Both the position numbers and the translations under genes were made by a program. 64,000 bases of DNA from an uncultured Prevotella sp. (GTDB lineage: Bacteria > Bacteroidota > Bacteroidia > Bacteroidales > Bacteroidaceae). Positions within the stretch are counted from its first letter, which is position 1, and every line of letters begins with the position of its first letter. Under the pieces are notes generated by a model, which saw only the letters and a list, made by a program, of their open reading frames with translations, was not told the DNA's origin and made no database searches. The stretch spans positions 62,001-126,000 of the forward strand of contig OMZV01000005.1 in the NCBI GenBank assembly GCA_900315635.1. Direction: 5' to 3'. This document shows, piece by piece, positions 33,584-41,667 of the stretch.

Positions 33584-34828
33584 TTAATAGTTCTTTGGTT
33601 CTATGCGGAACTGTCCGAAAGCGTGATCGCAGTTCCATGCGCTGCCGTTAGGCTGCATAATGAATTCGATGTTGCACCACTTGCCGACCTGCGGAGGCGC
33701 GAGCTCACCCTCGGAGTTGACCATATCCTCGAGCGGCATGACAACTGTTACCCACTCGCCGTAGGTGTTGCTGAAGCCGAACTGGTTCTGGAAGTCGAAC
33801 TGACAGCGTGTCTTCGCACCGTTCAGGGTAATGAGGTAACCGCCGTTCTTGGCACCGTTGGCACCATTGTCGCCGTAGCTCGGTATCGGGTTGGCGCTGT
33901 TGGTCCACACTTCCATCTTGAAGACGTAGTTCTGTGGATTTGCTGATACGTCGGCAAACTTCTCAGGCCAGGTCAGACCGAAGTATGAGCCGTTCCACGA
34001 CCAGTTGTCGAAGACGCCGTTGATGCGCAGGAACTTATAACCCAGCGACTGCGGGTCGCCGGCGTTGCTACCATCGGTGAGCGTCATGAACGAGCCCAGG
34101 CCAGAGCCGTAGTCGGCATCCCAGTCGATGAGCAAATCATCGGTCATGCGGTAAGGCACAGTCTTGGTCATCTCGCCGTTGAGTCCCTTCCACTTGAAGG
34201 TTATGAGGGAGTTGTCCGGGCAGTCCTTAGGAATGACGATGCTGGTGTATGTCTCGGTGCATGAATCGGTGTGGATAGCCTTGTGATAGCCCTCGGCAGT
34301 GTTGTTGATTTCGATGCTTACAGGCGATGTCTCGGTGGTATCGCCGAAGTTGTAGAGGTCGAAGTTGCTGCCGTTAAGCTGAACTGCCGAACCCTGAAGG
34401 GCAAACTCATTCATAAGTCCGTTGAGCTGGACAGCCGGAATGGCTACCGGGAAGTACATGCGTACCGTTCCCTGCTCGGTCTCATAGACGAGAGTATCTG
34501 TGACCTGCTCAGGAATTACGCGCGGAATCTTGACATAGCTGTTCTCCGACTCTGCGTAGACCTGCTTGATGTCGACATCAACTCCATTGAAAGTAATCTT
34601 CTTGACATGACTGAGGTTCTGACCTTTGATGTGAAGCATCTGGTCGAGCTCACCACTGGCAAGAGGTGCGACGTAGCCAGTGTCCTGTACGTCGTAAATG
34701 GACTGAATGACCGGTGCTCCGTTGCTTGCGGTCTTGTCAGGGACGCTATAGTCGACGACATCACTGCAAGAAGCAAGTGCGAAGGCTGCCATTGCTGCCA
34801 ATCCTATGTTTTTTATATTGAGTTTCAT
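33584..34828 (-). CDS. Surface glycan-binding lipoprotein with IPT/TIG-like domains (mannan locus)
   Basis: The 414-residue lipoprotein (lipobox C21, ALAS-CSD) shows two IPT/TIG-like segments: about 40-125 (APVIQSIYDV...MLHIKGQNLSHVKKITFNG) and a following one (FALQGSAVQLNGSNFDLYNFG). The C-terminal part has beta-sandwich character and WNGSYFGLTW aromatics, as in SGBP-B-type proteins. It has no catalytic motif. It probably tethers mannan at the cell surface for the SusC/D pair and GH26 beside it. The homologue at 44177 has the same layout in the xylan locus. Confidence 0.83.
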   Translation of the reverse strand: MKLNIKNIGLAAMAAFALASCSDVVDYSVPDKTASNGAPVIQSIYDVQDTGYVAPLASGELDQMLHIKGQNLSHVKKITFNGVDVDIKQVYAESENSYVKIPRVIPEQVTDTLVYETEQGTVRMYFPVAIPAVQLNGLMNEFALQGSAVQLNGSNFDLYNFGDTTETSPVSIEINNTAEGYHKAIHTDSCTETYTSIVIPKDCPDNSLITFKWKGLNGEMTKTVPYRMTDDLLIDWDADYGSGLGSFMTLTDGSNAGDPQSLGYKFLRINGVFDNWSWNGSYFGLTWPEKFADVSANPQNYVFKMEVWTNSANPIPSYGDNGANGAKNGGYLITLNGAKTRCQFDFQNQFGFSNTYGEWVTVVMPLEDMVNSEGELAPPQVGKWCNIEFIMQPNGSAWNCDHAFGQFRIEPKNY

Positions 34829-34885
34829 GTTTATTTAAACTTAAGTTTTATTGCTTTTTTATCGTCCTTGAAGCCACTGAATGGT

Positions 34886-36631
34886 TTAGTTCCATCCAGG
34901 GTTGTTGGAGTTGATACTGTCGTTGACGTTGATTTCAGCAGTAGGTATCGGGTAGAGCAGGTTGCGCTCCGTGCGTGCCTTGTTGATGTTGCTGTCGTCA
35001 CGTCCGATGGCGTTCATGGCGTCGAGGTAGATGCCCCAGCGTATGAGGTCCCAACGGCGGTCAGCTTCGCAAGCGAACTCCTTGGCGCGCTCCTCGATAA
35101 TCTGACTGCGCATGTTCTCCTGGTTGACAGGATTCTCCATGAGTTTGGCGTTGCTGCGCTGGCGAACCATGTTGAGGTAGGTCATTGCTTCGCTCATGTT
35201 GCCGAGCTCGTTCTCAGCCTCAGCGTAGATAAGGAGTACGTCGGCATAGCGGAGGAACGGCCAGAAAGACTCCGGGTAAGCCTGTGTCGGATCGGAAACG
35301 TCGGAATACTTGGTCGTGAAGGCGAGGCACTCAGACGATGTATTGTACTGATAAGCGTAGCCGAGGTCGGAGAATTGCTTCTCAGGCTCTTGTACGTAGT
35401 TGCCCTGAGGGTCACGACCGGTAACCTTCACGCTCCAGCTCTGCGGATAGTAGAAGGCTCCGTTGTAACTGGTCTGATAGTAGTAGCGCCAAACATGCTT
35501 GACACCCTTTGTGATACGGTAGTCATCATCATCGAAGAGGCTGTACCAGTTGTTTGTGCAACCAATGTAACCACCGGTGGTGAGAATTCCCGAACCGTCC
35601 TCGGTGCCCTCATAGAAGGCGTGGATACCGGTGCGGTATGTGTTGTCGCCGGCGGTGCTCTCAATGCCCCACATCATCTCTGAGTCGGTGTGGTGGGAGA
35701 ACTTCCAGAGGTTGTCGTAAGGTGTCAGCTCGTAGACTCCGTATGCTCCGTCGATGACTTTCTTAGCCCATTCGGCAGCCTTGGTGTACAATTCGTGGCT
35801 GTCCATGTTCTCGTAGCCTGCCACAGCCTTCTTCTTGAAGGTCTCAGCTGATGGTGTGCGGAAGACGTTGATGTCGTCGCCGTCGGTGTTCTTCACCGTA
35901 CGGTAAGGAGCACCGGTCTTAACGGTAATCTCTGTTCCGGCAGGCATTGCAGCCGAAGCCATAGTAGCATAGACCTTGGCAAGGAGTCCTGCGGCAGAGC
36001 CTGCGCTGACGTGACCAGCCTTGTAGTTGGCATCGTCACGACGATACATCATCTCTGAAGCCTTGGTCAGCAAGTCGATGATATGGTCGTAAATCTCAGC
36101 AACAGGACGGCGTGAGTTGTTGTACTGGCCTGTAGAGCTGACATCGCCGGCCATATAAGGGATAGGACCGTAAGCGCGGACGAGCAAGAAGTAGCAGAAA
36201 GCCTCCTGGAAATACATCTCGCCGATAGCGTTGTTGCGGTAAGCCTCGTCGACATTCGTCATGCCGCTGATGTAGCGGATGGCAGTGTTGGCATCGTTGA
36301 TAAGGTTGTACGGACCATTCCACATCTTGTCGAGGGCACTCTCAGCCTGGAAGTTACCGGCACCCATAGAACCGAACAGCCAGTCTGGTCCGCTGATGTA
36401 GTCGGCATCGAGCTCCAAGACGCGCGGGAACTCATCCCAGCAGAACATATCATAGAGCCAGTTGCTGTAGACACCGGTAACCCATGTGTCGACGCCTGTC
36501 TTGCTTGACTCTATATTATCGGGGCCGATGAAGCTCTCTGGCTCTTCCCGCAGATAGTCATTGCAGGATGTGGTAAGCATAGCGCCACAGCCAAGCATCA
36601 AGGCCGGAATTAAAATCTTATGCAGTTTCAT
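34886..36631 (-). CDS. SusD-family lipoprotein (mannan locus)
   Basis: The 581-residue lipoprotein (lipobox C23, TTSC-NDYLREEPESF) has the SusD start signature and helical TPR-like regions (EAFCYFLLVRAYGPIPY, and DVLLIYAEAENELGNMSEAMTYLNMVRQR). It forms the lid of the partner SusC and captures manno-oligosaccharides on the surface. It starts 22 bp after susC and is followed by the glycan-binding lipoprotein. Its mannan substrate is inferred from the surrounding GH26, GH5 and GH130 genes. Confidence 0.95.
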   Translation of the reverse strand: MKLHKILIPALMLGCGAMLTTSCNDYLREEPESFIGPDNIESSKTGVDTWVTGVYSNWLYDMFCWDEFPRVLELDADYISGPDWLFGSMGAGNFQAESALDKMWNGPYNLINDANTAIRYISGMTNVDEAYRNNAIGEMYFQEAFCYFLLVRAYGPIPYMAGDVSSTGQYNNSRRPVAEIYDHIIDLLTKASEMMYRRDDANYKAGHVSAGSAAGLLAKVYATMASAAMPAGTEITVKTGAPYRTVKNTDGDDINVFRTPSAETFKKKAVAGYENMDSHELYTKAAEWAKKVIDGAYGVYELTPYDNLWKFSHHTDSEMMWGIESTAGDNTYRTGIHAFYEGTEDGSGILTTGGYIGCTNNWYSLFDDDDYRITKGVKHVWRYYYQTSYNGAFYYPQSWSVKVTGRDPQGNYVQEPEKQFSDLGYAYQYNTSSECLAFTTKYSDVSDPTQAYPESFWPFLRYADVLLIYAEAENELGNMSEAMTYLNMVRQRSNAKLMENPVNQENMRSQIIEERAKEFACEADRRWDLIRWGIYLDAMNAIGRDDSNINKARTERNLLYPIPTAEINVNDSINSNNPGWN

Positions 36632-36653
36632 GATTTCTTAGTTTTTGAATTAA

Positions 36654-39600
36654 TTAGAATGTTGCAGTCAGACCGAACATGAATGTACGGGATGCCGGAT
36701 AAGAGTAAATATCGACACCACGGCGGCTAGAGTCGCTTCCGAATGCGTTGACATCAGGATCATACCAGCTGTAGTTGGTGATGGTGAAGACGTTGGTAGC
36801 TGTGAATGAGAACAGGATACGCTCCAGACCGACTGACTTGAACGGATGACGCCAGTTGTAAGAGAGGGAGATGTTCTTAAGCTTGATGTAGCTGCCATCC
36901 TCGACGTAACGGTTACTGATGAGGAAGTTACGCTCGTAGCCTGAAGATGCCTTCGGCCATCTTGCAATCTGCGGGTTCTCGGCAGTCCAGCGAGTATTGT
37001 AGGCATCGACCGGAATGTTACCGATGTTGCCGAGCTTGATGTCCTGCAAGTTACCATTGAAGATGTCGTTGCCCTGTGAGCCCTGGAAGAGGAAGCTCAG
37101 GGTGAGGTCTTTCCAAGAGATGTTGTTGGTGACACCCCAAGTATAGTCAGGGTTGGTATCGCCGATGATGGTGCGGTCGGCATCGGTTATCTGTCCGTCG
37201 CCGTTGAGGTCGGCGTACTTGATTTCACCAATCTTACTCTTTACAGTGTTGGCATTTGCCATAGTGTACTGCGGATCGGCACGCACCTCAGCCTCATTGT
37301 CATAGAATCCGTCCTCGACGTAGCCGTAGATAGCTCCGATAGGACAGCCATTGCGCTGGATGAAGACATTGTCGGCACCGTACCAAAGGGTGTTGGCATA
37401 CTGGTCGCCCTTAAGTCCGCCAATCTTGTTCTTGTTGAAAGCCATGTTGGCATTGAAGTCCCAGTGCCAGTCCTTGCTGTTGATGACCTGCCAGCCGAGG
37501 GTCAGCTCAAGACCTTCGTTGGTCACGTTACCGGAGTTGGTCAGACGGTTGGTGAATCCTGTAGAGCCAGGGATCTTGACTTCCTGAAGCAGGTCACGAG
37601 TCTTCTTGTGATAGTAATCGATGGTGAATGTGAGGCTGTTCTTGAGGAATGCAAAGTCGATACCGGCATTCCACTGTGCTGTTGTCTCCCACTTAATATC
37701 CGGGTCGACAGGTCCACGCCATGTGACCATTGCGGCACCACTGCTCATGGAACCGTTGAACGGATAGTTGGCGGTAGAGAGCTGCGGCAAAGTGCGGTAA
37801 GAGCCAATACCCTGGTTACCGGTCTCACCATAGCTGACACGGAACTTCAAGTTGTCGAATACATGCAGGTTCTTGATGAATGTTTCCTCAGATGCGCGCC
37901 ATGCGAGGGCTCCTGAGAGGAATGTTGCCCACTTATTCTTGTCGGTGAACTTTGAAGAACCATCGGAACGGACACTTGCTGTCAGATAGTAGCGGTCCTT
38001 CAATGTGTAGTTGACACGGCCGAGGAACGAAACCAGACGCTGACGACCCTTGTCGCTGGCGAGCACTGCCTTGTCGAGTGCGCGGCCCATGTCGTTGTCC
38101 TTTGTCAAGTCGTCAGGGAAGTTCTGTGCAACCTCGCTGTTGTTGTCCCATGAAGCATTCTCAACGGTGAAGGCACCCATGACGTTCAGGTGGTGTATCT
38201 TATTAAATGTATTGTCGAAAGTAAGGATACTCTCAGCGGTAGTACTCTTCCAGATGTTGGAGCCACGGCTAGCCTTACCATTCGTAGGAGCCTTACCCTC
38301 CTGGGTGTGGCGGTCGTAGTAAGAGCTGCGGTGTGAGTCGTTGTAAGAGAGTCCGAGGTTCTGGCGGAAGGTCAGCCACTTGGTGAACTTAATCTGAGCG
38401 AAAGAGCTGCTGAAGTAGTTGATAGCGTTGAGCTCATCCTTTGTGCTGCGTACGTATGCAGCAGGGTTGGCAGCAAGCCAGTTCAGGTCGTCGGCTGTCG
38501 ATGTATCCATGTTTGGACCGTAAGTCGGCGGGAAGATAAGTGCTGAACGAACGACACCGGTGTTGTAACTAAGGGTGTTGGCGAAGTTCGTAGTTGTATT
38601 GGTGAAGCTCTGGTTTGTACCAATCTCCAACCAGTCGTAGACGTGGCGTGAGATGTTGGCACGAAGTGTGTAACGCTTGTAGCCTGAGTTCTTGATGATA
38701 CCATCCTGGTCGGTGTAGTTGCCCGAGAAAGAGTAGTAACCCTTGTCGTCACCACCGCTTACGCTCAGGTTGTAATCCTGCTGCATGGCGTTCTGGAAGA
38801 TTTCGTCCTGCCAGTCGGCAACACCGAGTTCGGTAGCATTGCCATACTCGTCGTAGTACCAACCCGGATGTGCGTAGTCCTCTGGCTTACCGGTGTACTT
38901 ACCGGTGTTGTAGTTGGCATGGCCGTCGGTATAAACCTGATAGCCCCAAGTGCCGGGATAAGGAATGTTAGTGCTGCGTGAATTGAGGTAATAGCGGTCG
39001 TTGGTGTACTGCTCATTCATGTAGTTAGCGTAGGTTACAGGGTCGAGCATGTCGATTTTCTTTGCGATGGTTGCCCATCCCCAGTTTCCGCTGAACTCTA
39101 CCTTCGGCTTACCAGCCTGACCTTTCTTAGTGGTAATGATGACGACACCGTTAGCACCACGTGAACCGTAGATGGCTGTTGCTGATGCATCCTTGAGGAT
39201 TTCGATGTTCTCAATATCGTGTGGGTTGATCATCGACAGAGGGTTGCTGCTCTGCTCACTGGTTGTAGCGCCGTTGGCAGGTGTGCTTCCTGTCTCGAAA
39301 GGCACTCCGTCGACGATGTACAGAGGCTGTGATGATGTTGAGAAAGAGTTAGTACCACGGACAACGATACTCATACCGCCGCCAGGGGCACCATCACTCT
39401 GCTGAATGGTTACACCGGCAACCTTACCCTGCATACCGTGGGCGAGGTCGACAGCGCCTCCCTTCATAAGGTCGTCGCCTTTCAACTGGCTCATGGCACC
39501 GGAGAGGTCGCGCTTCTTCATCGTACCGTAACCGACAACAACAACCTCGTCGAGGCTCTTGTCGTCTTCTTGCATGACGATTTTCAATGTCGTACGCTTA

Positions 39601-39857
39601 CCAATGGTAATCTGCTGGTCCTTATAACCAACATAACTCAGCTTGATGACTGATGTAGGCTTGGCATTCGGAATGGTGAAGTTACCATCCAAGTCGGTAA
39701 CGGCAGTAGGTTTGCCATCGACCGAGACTGTTATGCCAATCATCGGGTCACCGTTAGCATCCTTAACATTACCTGTCACTGTCTGCTGCGCGTAGGCAAC
39801 AAAACAAAACAGGAACATACATAGAGCCATGGCGGCTCTTCTGATTTGAAGATACAT
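36654..39857 (-). CDS. SusC-family TonB-dependent receptor (mannan locus)
   Basis: The 1067-residue outer membrane channel has a signal peptide (ending AYAQ-Q), a carboxypeptidase-regulatory-like domain (TVTGNVKDANGDPMIGITVSVDG), EVVVVGYGTMKKRDLSGA, and a plug containing IVVRGTNSF and YIVDGVPFE. The barrel ends in FMFGLTATF. Its first 70 residues and 5' leader are very similar to those of the xylan SusC at 47353, while the barrel differs. A -7 box lies at 39906-39913. It heads the susC-susD-SGBP-GH26 operon. Confidence 0.96.
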   Translation of the reverse strand: MYLQIRRAAMALCMFLFCFVAYAQQTVTGNVKDANGDPMIGITVSVDGKPTAVTDLDGNFTIPNAKPTSVIKLSYVGYKDQQITIGKRTTLKIVMQEDDKSLDEVVVVGYGTMKKRDLSGAMSQLKGDDLMKGGAVDLAHGMQGKVAGVTIQQSDGAPGGGMSIVVRGTNSFSTSSQPLYIVDGVPFETGSTPANGATTSEQSSNPLSMINPHDIENIEILKDASATAIYGSRGANGVVIITTKKGQAGKPKVEFSGNWGWATIAKKIDMLDPVTYANYMNEQYTNDRYYLNSRSTNIPYPGTWGYQVYTDGHANYNTGKYTGKPEDYAHPGWYYDEYGNATELGVADWQDEIFQNAMQQDYNLSVSGGDDKGYYSFSGNYTDQDGIIKNSGYKRYTLRANISRHVYDWLEIGTNQSFTNTTTNFANTLSYNTGVVRSALIFPPTYGPNMDTSTADDLNWLAANPAAYVRSTKDELNAINYFSSSFAQIKFTKWLTFRQNLGLSYNDSHRSSYYDRHTQEGKAPTNGKASRGSNIWKSTTAESILTFDNTFNKIHHLNVMGAFTVENASWDNNSEVAQNFPDDLTKDNDMGRALDKAVLASDKGRQRLVSFLGRVNYTLKDRYYLTASVRSDGSSKFTDKNKWATFLSGALAWRASEETFIKNLHVFDNLKFRVSYGETGNQGIGSYRTLPQLSTANYPFNGSMSSGAAMVTWRGPVDPDIKWETTAQWNAGIDFAFLKNSLTFTIDYYHKKTRDLLQEVKIPGSTGFTNRLTNSGNVTNEGLELTLGWQVINSKDWHWDFNANMAFNKNKIGGLKGDQYANTLWYGADNVFIQRNGCPIGAIYGYVEDGFYDNEAEVRADPQYTMANANTVKSKIGEIKYADLNGDGQITDADRTIIGDTNPDYTWGVTNNISWKDLTLSFLFQGSQGNDIFNGNLQDIKLGNIGNIPVDAYNTRWTAENPQIARWPKASSGYERNFLISNRYVEDGSYIKLKNISLSYNWRHPFKSVGLERILFSFTATNVFTITNYSWYDPDVNAFGSDSSRRGVDIYSYPASRTFMFGLTATF

Positions 39858-39905
39858 AAACGATTGGTTTTAGTTATATAATTACTGTTATTATGTTTCC
39901 GATTG

Positions 39906-39913
39906 CAAAGTTA
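39906..39913 (-). promoter_or_regulatory. -7 element of the mannan susC operon
   Basis: TAACTTTG on the minus strand, 48 bp before the ATG. No clear TTTG partner, consistent with an activator-dependent promoter (inference). Confidence 0.6.
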
Positions 39914-40063
39914 ACGTAACTTATTTAAAAACCATAATACTTTTTTGCCATTTTACAAACATTTTTAACCAAAATGAAAATTATATGCTGTACAATAGGA
40001 AAAAGACTATAAAAATACGTACAGAAGACTGAGTGCTACAGCAAAGGAATATCAGTCGATTTG

Positions 40064-40146
40064 TAAAAGATACCCAATTAGACTCTAAAAGATACCCAAT
40101 TAGACTCTAAAAGATACCGTTTTAAAAGCTAATTGGGTATCTTTTA
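40064..40146. repeat. 83-bp four-unit array, copy 3
   Basis: Units at 40064, 40086, 40108 and 40130, with spacers GACTC, GACTC and AAAGC (22-bp period). The first two are TAAAAGATACCCAATTA, the third TAAAAGATACCGTTTTA, and the fourth is inverted, TAATTGGGTATCTTTTA. It lies about 150 bp upstream of the mannan susC promoter. Confidence 0.95.
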
Positions 40147-40286
40147 GAAGAAACACTAATTGTACGCATCATACTCCTCTTTTTTTAAGTATACAACTGC
40201 AAAGATATATTTTTTTTTATAAATAGCAAATCATAACGTGCCATTATTATTTTAGCAAGAGGAGAGAATAAACTACATTAATGAAC

Positions 40287-40318
40287 AAAAAAAAGCGGAG
40301 TGCCAAATGACACTCCGC
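40287..40318 (-). terminator. Terminator of the 40344 gene
   Basis: Arms GCGGAGTG (40295-40302) and CACTCCGC (40311-40318) around an 8-base loop, followed on the minus strand by eight Ts (40294-40287). It lies 25 bp after the stop codon. Confidence 0.9.
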
Positions 40319-40343
40319 CAATATTTATTCCTTAAAGAATCAA

Positions 40344-41375
40344 TTACTTGTTGTTCAAGAACTTGCGACCGTTCTGGATAACGACACCCTTGTAAGCCTT
40401 TGTAACCTGCTGACCAGCGAGGTTATACATAGGAGCGTTCTCATCGAGAGCCTTTGCGTCAGCCTTGACGTTCTTGATGCCAGCCAAGATAGCCTCATGA
40501 GTACCAGTAAGCAGGTAAGCCTCTTCGACAACTACATCACTTGGATAGCCTTCTGATGAACTAGCCTTGATCCAAACCTGGTCAACAGCCTTTGCAGCAC
40601 CAGTAGCGTCAACAGCTGTTGTTGCATTCAGAGTATCAGTAAGGAAAGTAGATCCTGTGCTTTGCCCAATCCATGCGAAGCCAGAACCACCATTCTGATT
40701 CTCTAGATTGACATCAATACCAAGTGGCTGAGACAGCTTAATAACGACAACCTTCTCAACGCCTGCCTCAGTTGCTGGATCATAAGTTACATGTGAACCG
40801 TCCTCAGCAACAACGAGCTCCTGACCACCATACTGACCTGTGAATTGAAGAGTAGGTGTCGAAAGTGGGTCAACATCAATTCCCCATGCCGGACCGGCGA
40901 ATGTCAGAGGAGTCCGTGAGCCATCAGCCTTTACAAGAGCAGCGCTGATAACTTTTACATAAGAATCCTTTGACTTTCCCTGCAACTCAATCTTGTTGAT
41001 TGGCTTACCACCGAGCTTAGCCGGATCAATAGTTAAATCAGCAGATGTTGCGTTAGGGTCAAGGTCAAGATAAGACTCTGTGTTAGTGTCAGAAGAGTTA
41101 CCAAGGATAATCTGGAAACCGTTTCCTTCCTCTGCCTGAACGAGGTCGGAATACTCAACATGAAGGCTTGAATAATCGGCTGCGTCGAATGACTCAGAAG
41201 TCAGCTTATACTCACCCCACTGTGAATTACAAGTAATACCAACGTTACCAGTTGCAAGAACATTAACGTTCCATGCATTACCAGTGAAAGCCAGTGTCTG
41301 CTTTGTAGCGACATCCTGTGCGCTTACTGAAAGTGCTGCTAATGCAGCAATAGCTAAAGTAAAGATTTTCTTCAT
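40344..41375 (-). CDS. Secreted protein of unknown function at the xylan locus edge
   Basis: The 343-residue product has a signal peptide (MKKIFTLAIAALAALSVSAQ). The body has two similar-looking beta-rich parts (the LAFTGNAWNVNV and LTFAGPAWGIDV segments, about residues 28 and 157), suggesting two related sandwich modules, possibly carbohydrate-binding. No catalytic motif was seen. The end, NLAGQQVTKAYKGVVIQNGRKFLNNK, closely resembles the tail of the 598-residue protein at 6245. It has its own promoter (41468-41499) and terminator, so it is a single-gene unit next to, not in, the xylan operon. Confidence 0.7.
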   Translation of the reverse strand: MKKIFTLAIAALAALSVSAQDVATKQTLAFTGNAWNVNVLATGNVGITCNSQWGEYKLTSESFDAADYSSLHVEYSDLVQAEEGNGFQIILGNSSDTNTESYLDLDPNATSADLTIDPAKLGGKPINKIELQGKSKDSYVKVISAALVKADGSRTPLTFAGPAWGIDVDPLSTPTLQFTGQYGGQELVVAEDGSHVTYDPATEAGVEKVVVIKLSQPLGIDVNLENQNGGSGFAWIGQSTGSTFLTDTLNATTAVDATGAAKAVDQVWIKASSSEGYPSDVVVEEAYLLTGTHEAILAGIKNVKADAKALDENAPMYNLAGQQVTKAYKGVVIQNGRKFLNNK

Positions 41376-41467
41376 AGATGATTGATTTTAATTAATACTT
41401 GTATTTGTTCTCAGTTCTTTTCTAGTTTAATGGTTTTCCTAAGGCATAGTTATTTATTTAACGTTGA

Positions 41468-41499
41468 CAAAGGTAATACTAAATTTTCAAACAAAACAA
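41468..41499 (-). promoter_or_regulatory. Promoter of the 40344 gene
   Basis: Minus strand: TTG (41499-41497), 21 bp, TACCTTTG (41475-41468), 92 bp before the ATG. Confidence 0.6.
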
Positions 41500-41563
41500 T
41501 ACTATTTTGCCTTTTTTCGGTACTTTGTTTTATTGTTAACAATTTGTATATGTTTATGAAACG

Positions 41564-41599
41564 AAAAAAGGCCGTTGTCGGAAGAATCCGGCAACAGCC
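41564..41599 (-). terminator. Terminator of the xylan SusC/SusD operon
   Basis: Minus strand: GGCTGTTGCCGG, loop ATTCTT, CCGACAACGGCC, then TTTTTT; the stem has two mismatches. It lies about 68 bp after the GH10 stop. Confidence 0.82.
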
Positions 41600-41667
41600 C
41601 TGAAGTATTAATCAACTTAAAACCCTATATGGGAACCAAAGCTTAATTAATAATAGTTGTGTATTCA

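Larger units (their letters stand above)
39858..40343. other. 486-bp gene-free region between the mannan and xylan loci
   Basis: From left to right it contains the mannan susC leader and promoter (39906-39913), the third 83-bp array (40064-40146), A/T-rich sequence, and a terminator (40287-40318) of the 40344 gene. No ORF stands out. Confidence 0.8.

Noticed and set aside
34271..35683. Plus-strand 470-codon open frame opposite the mannan SusD and glycan-binding genes
   Set aside because: It is antisense to two certain genes, has no recognisable domain, and its composition (V, L, R, C rich) is typical of an antisense shadow of GC-rich third positions.
41382..41603. Plus-strand 73-codon frame between the 40344 gene and the GH10 gene
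   Set aside because: It crosses a promoter and a terminator of the opposite strand and encodes a low-complexity F/L/K-rich product with no support.
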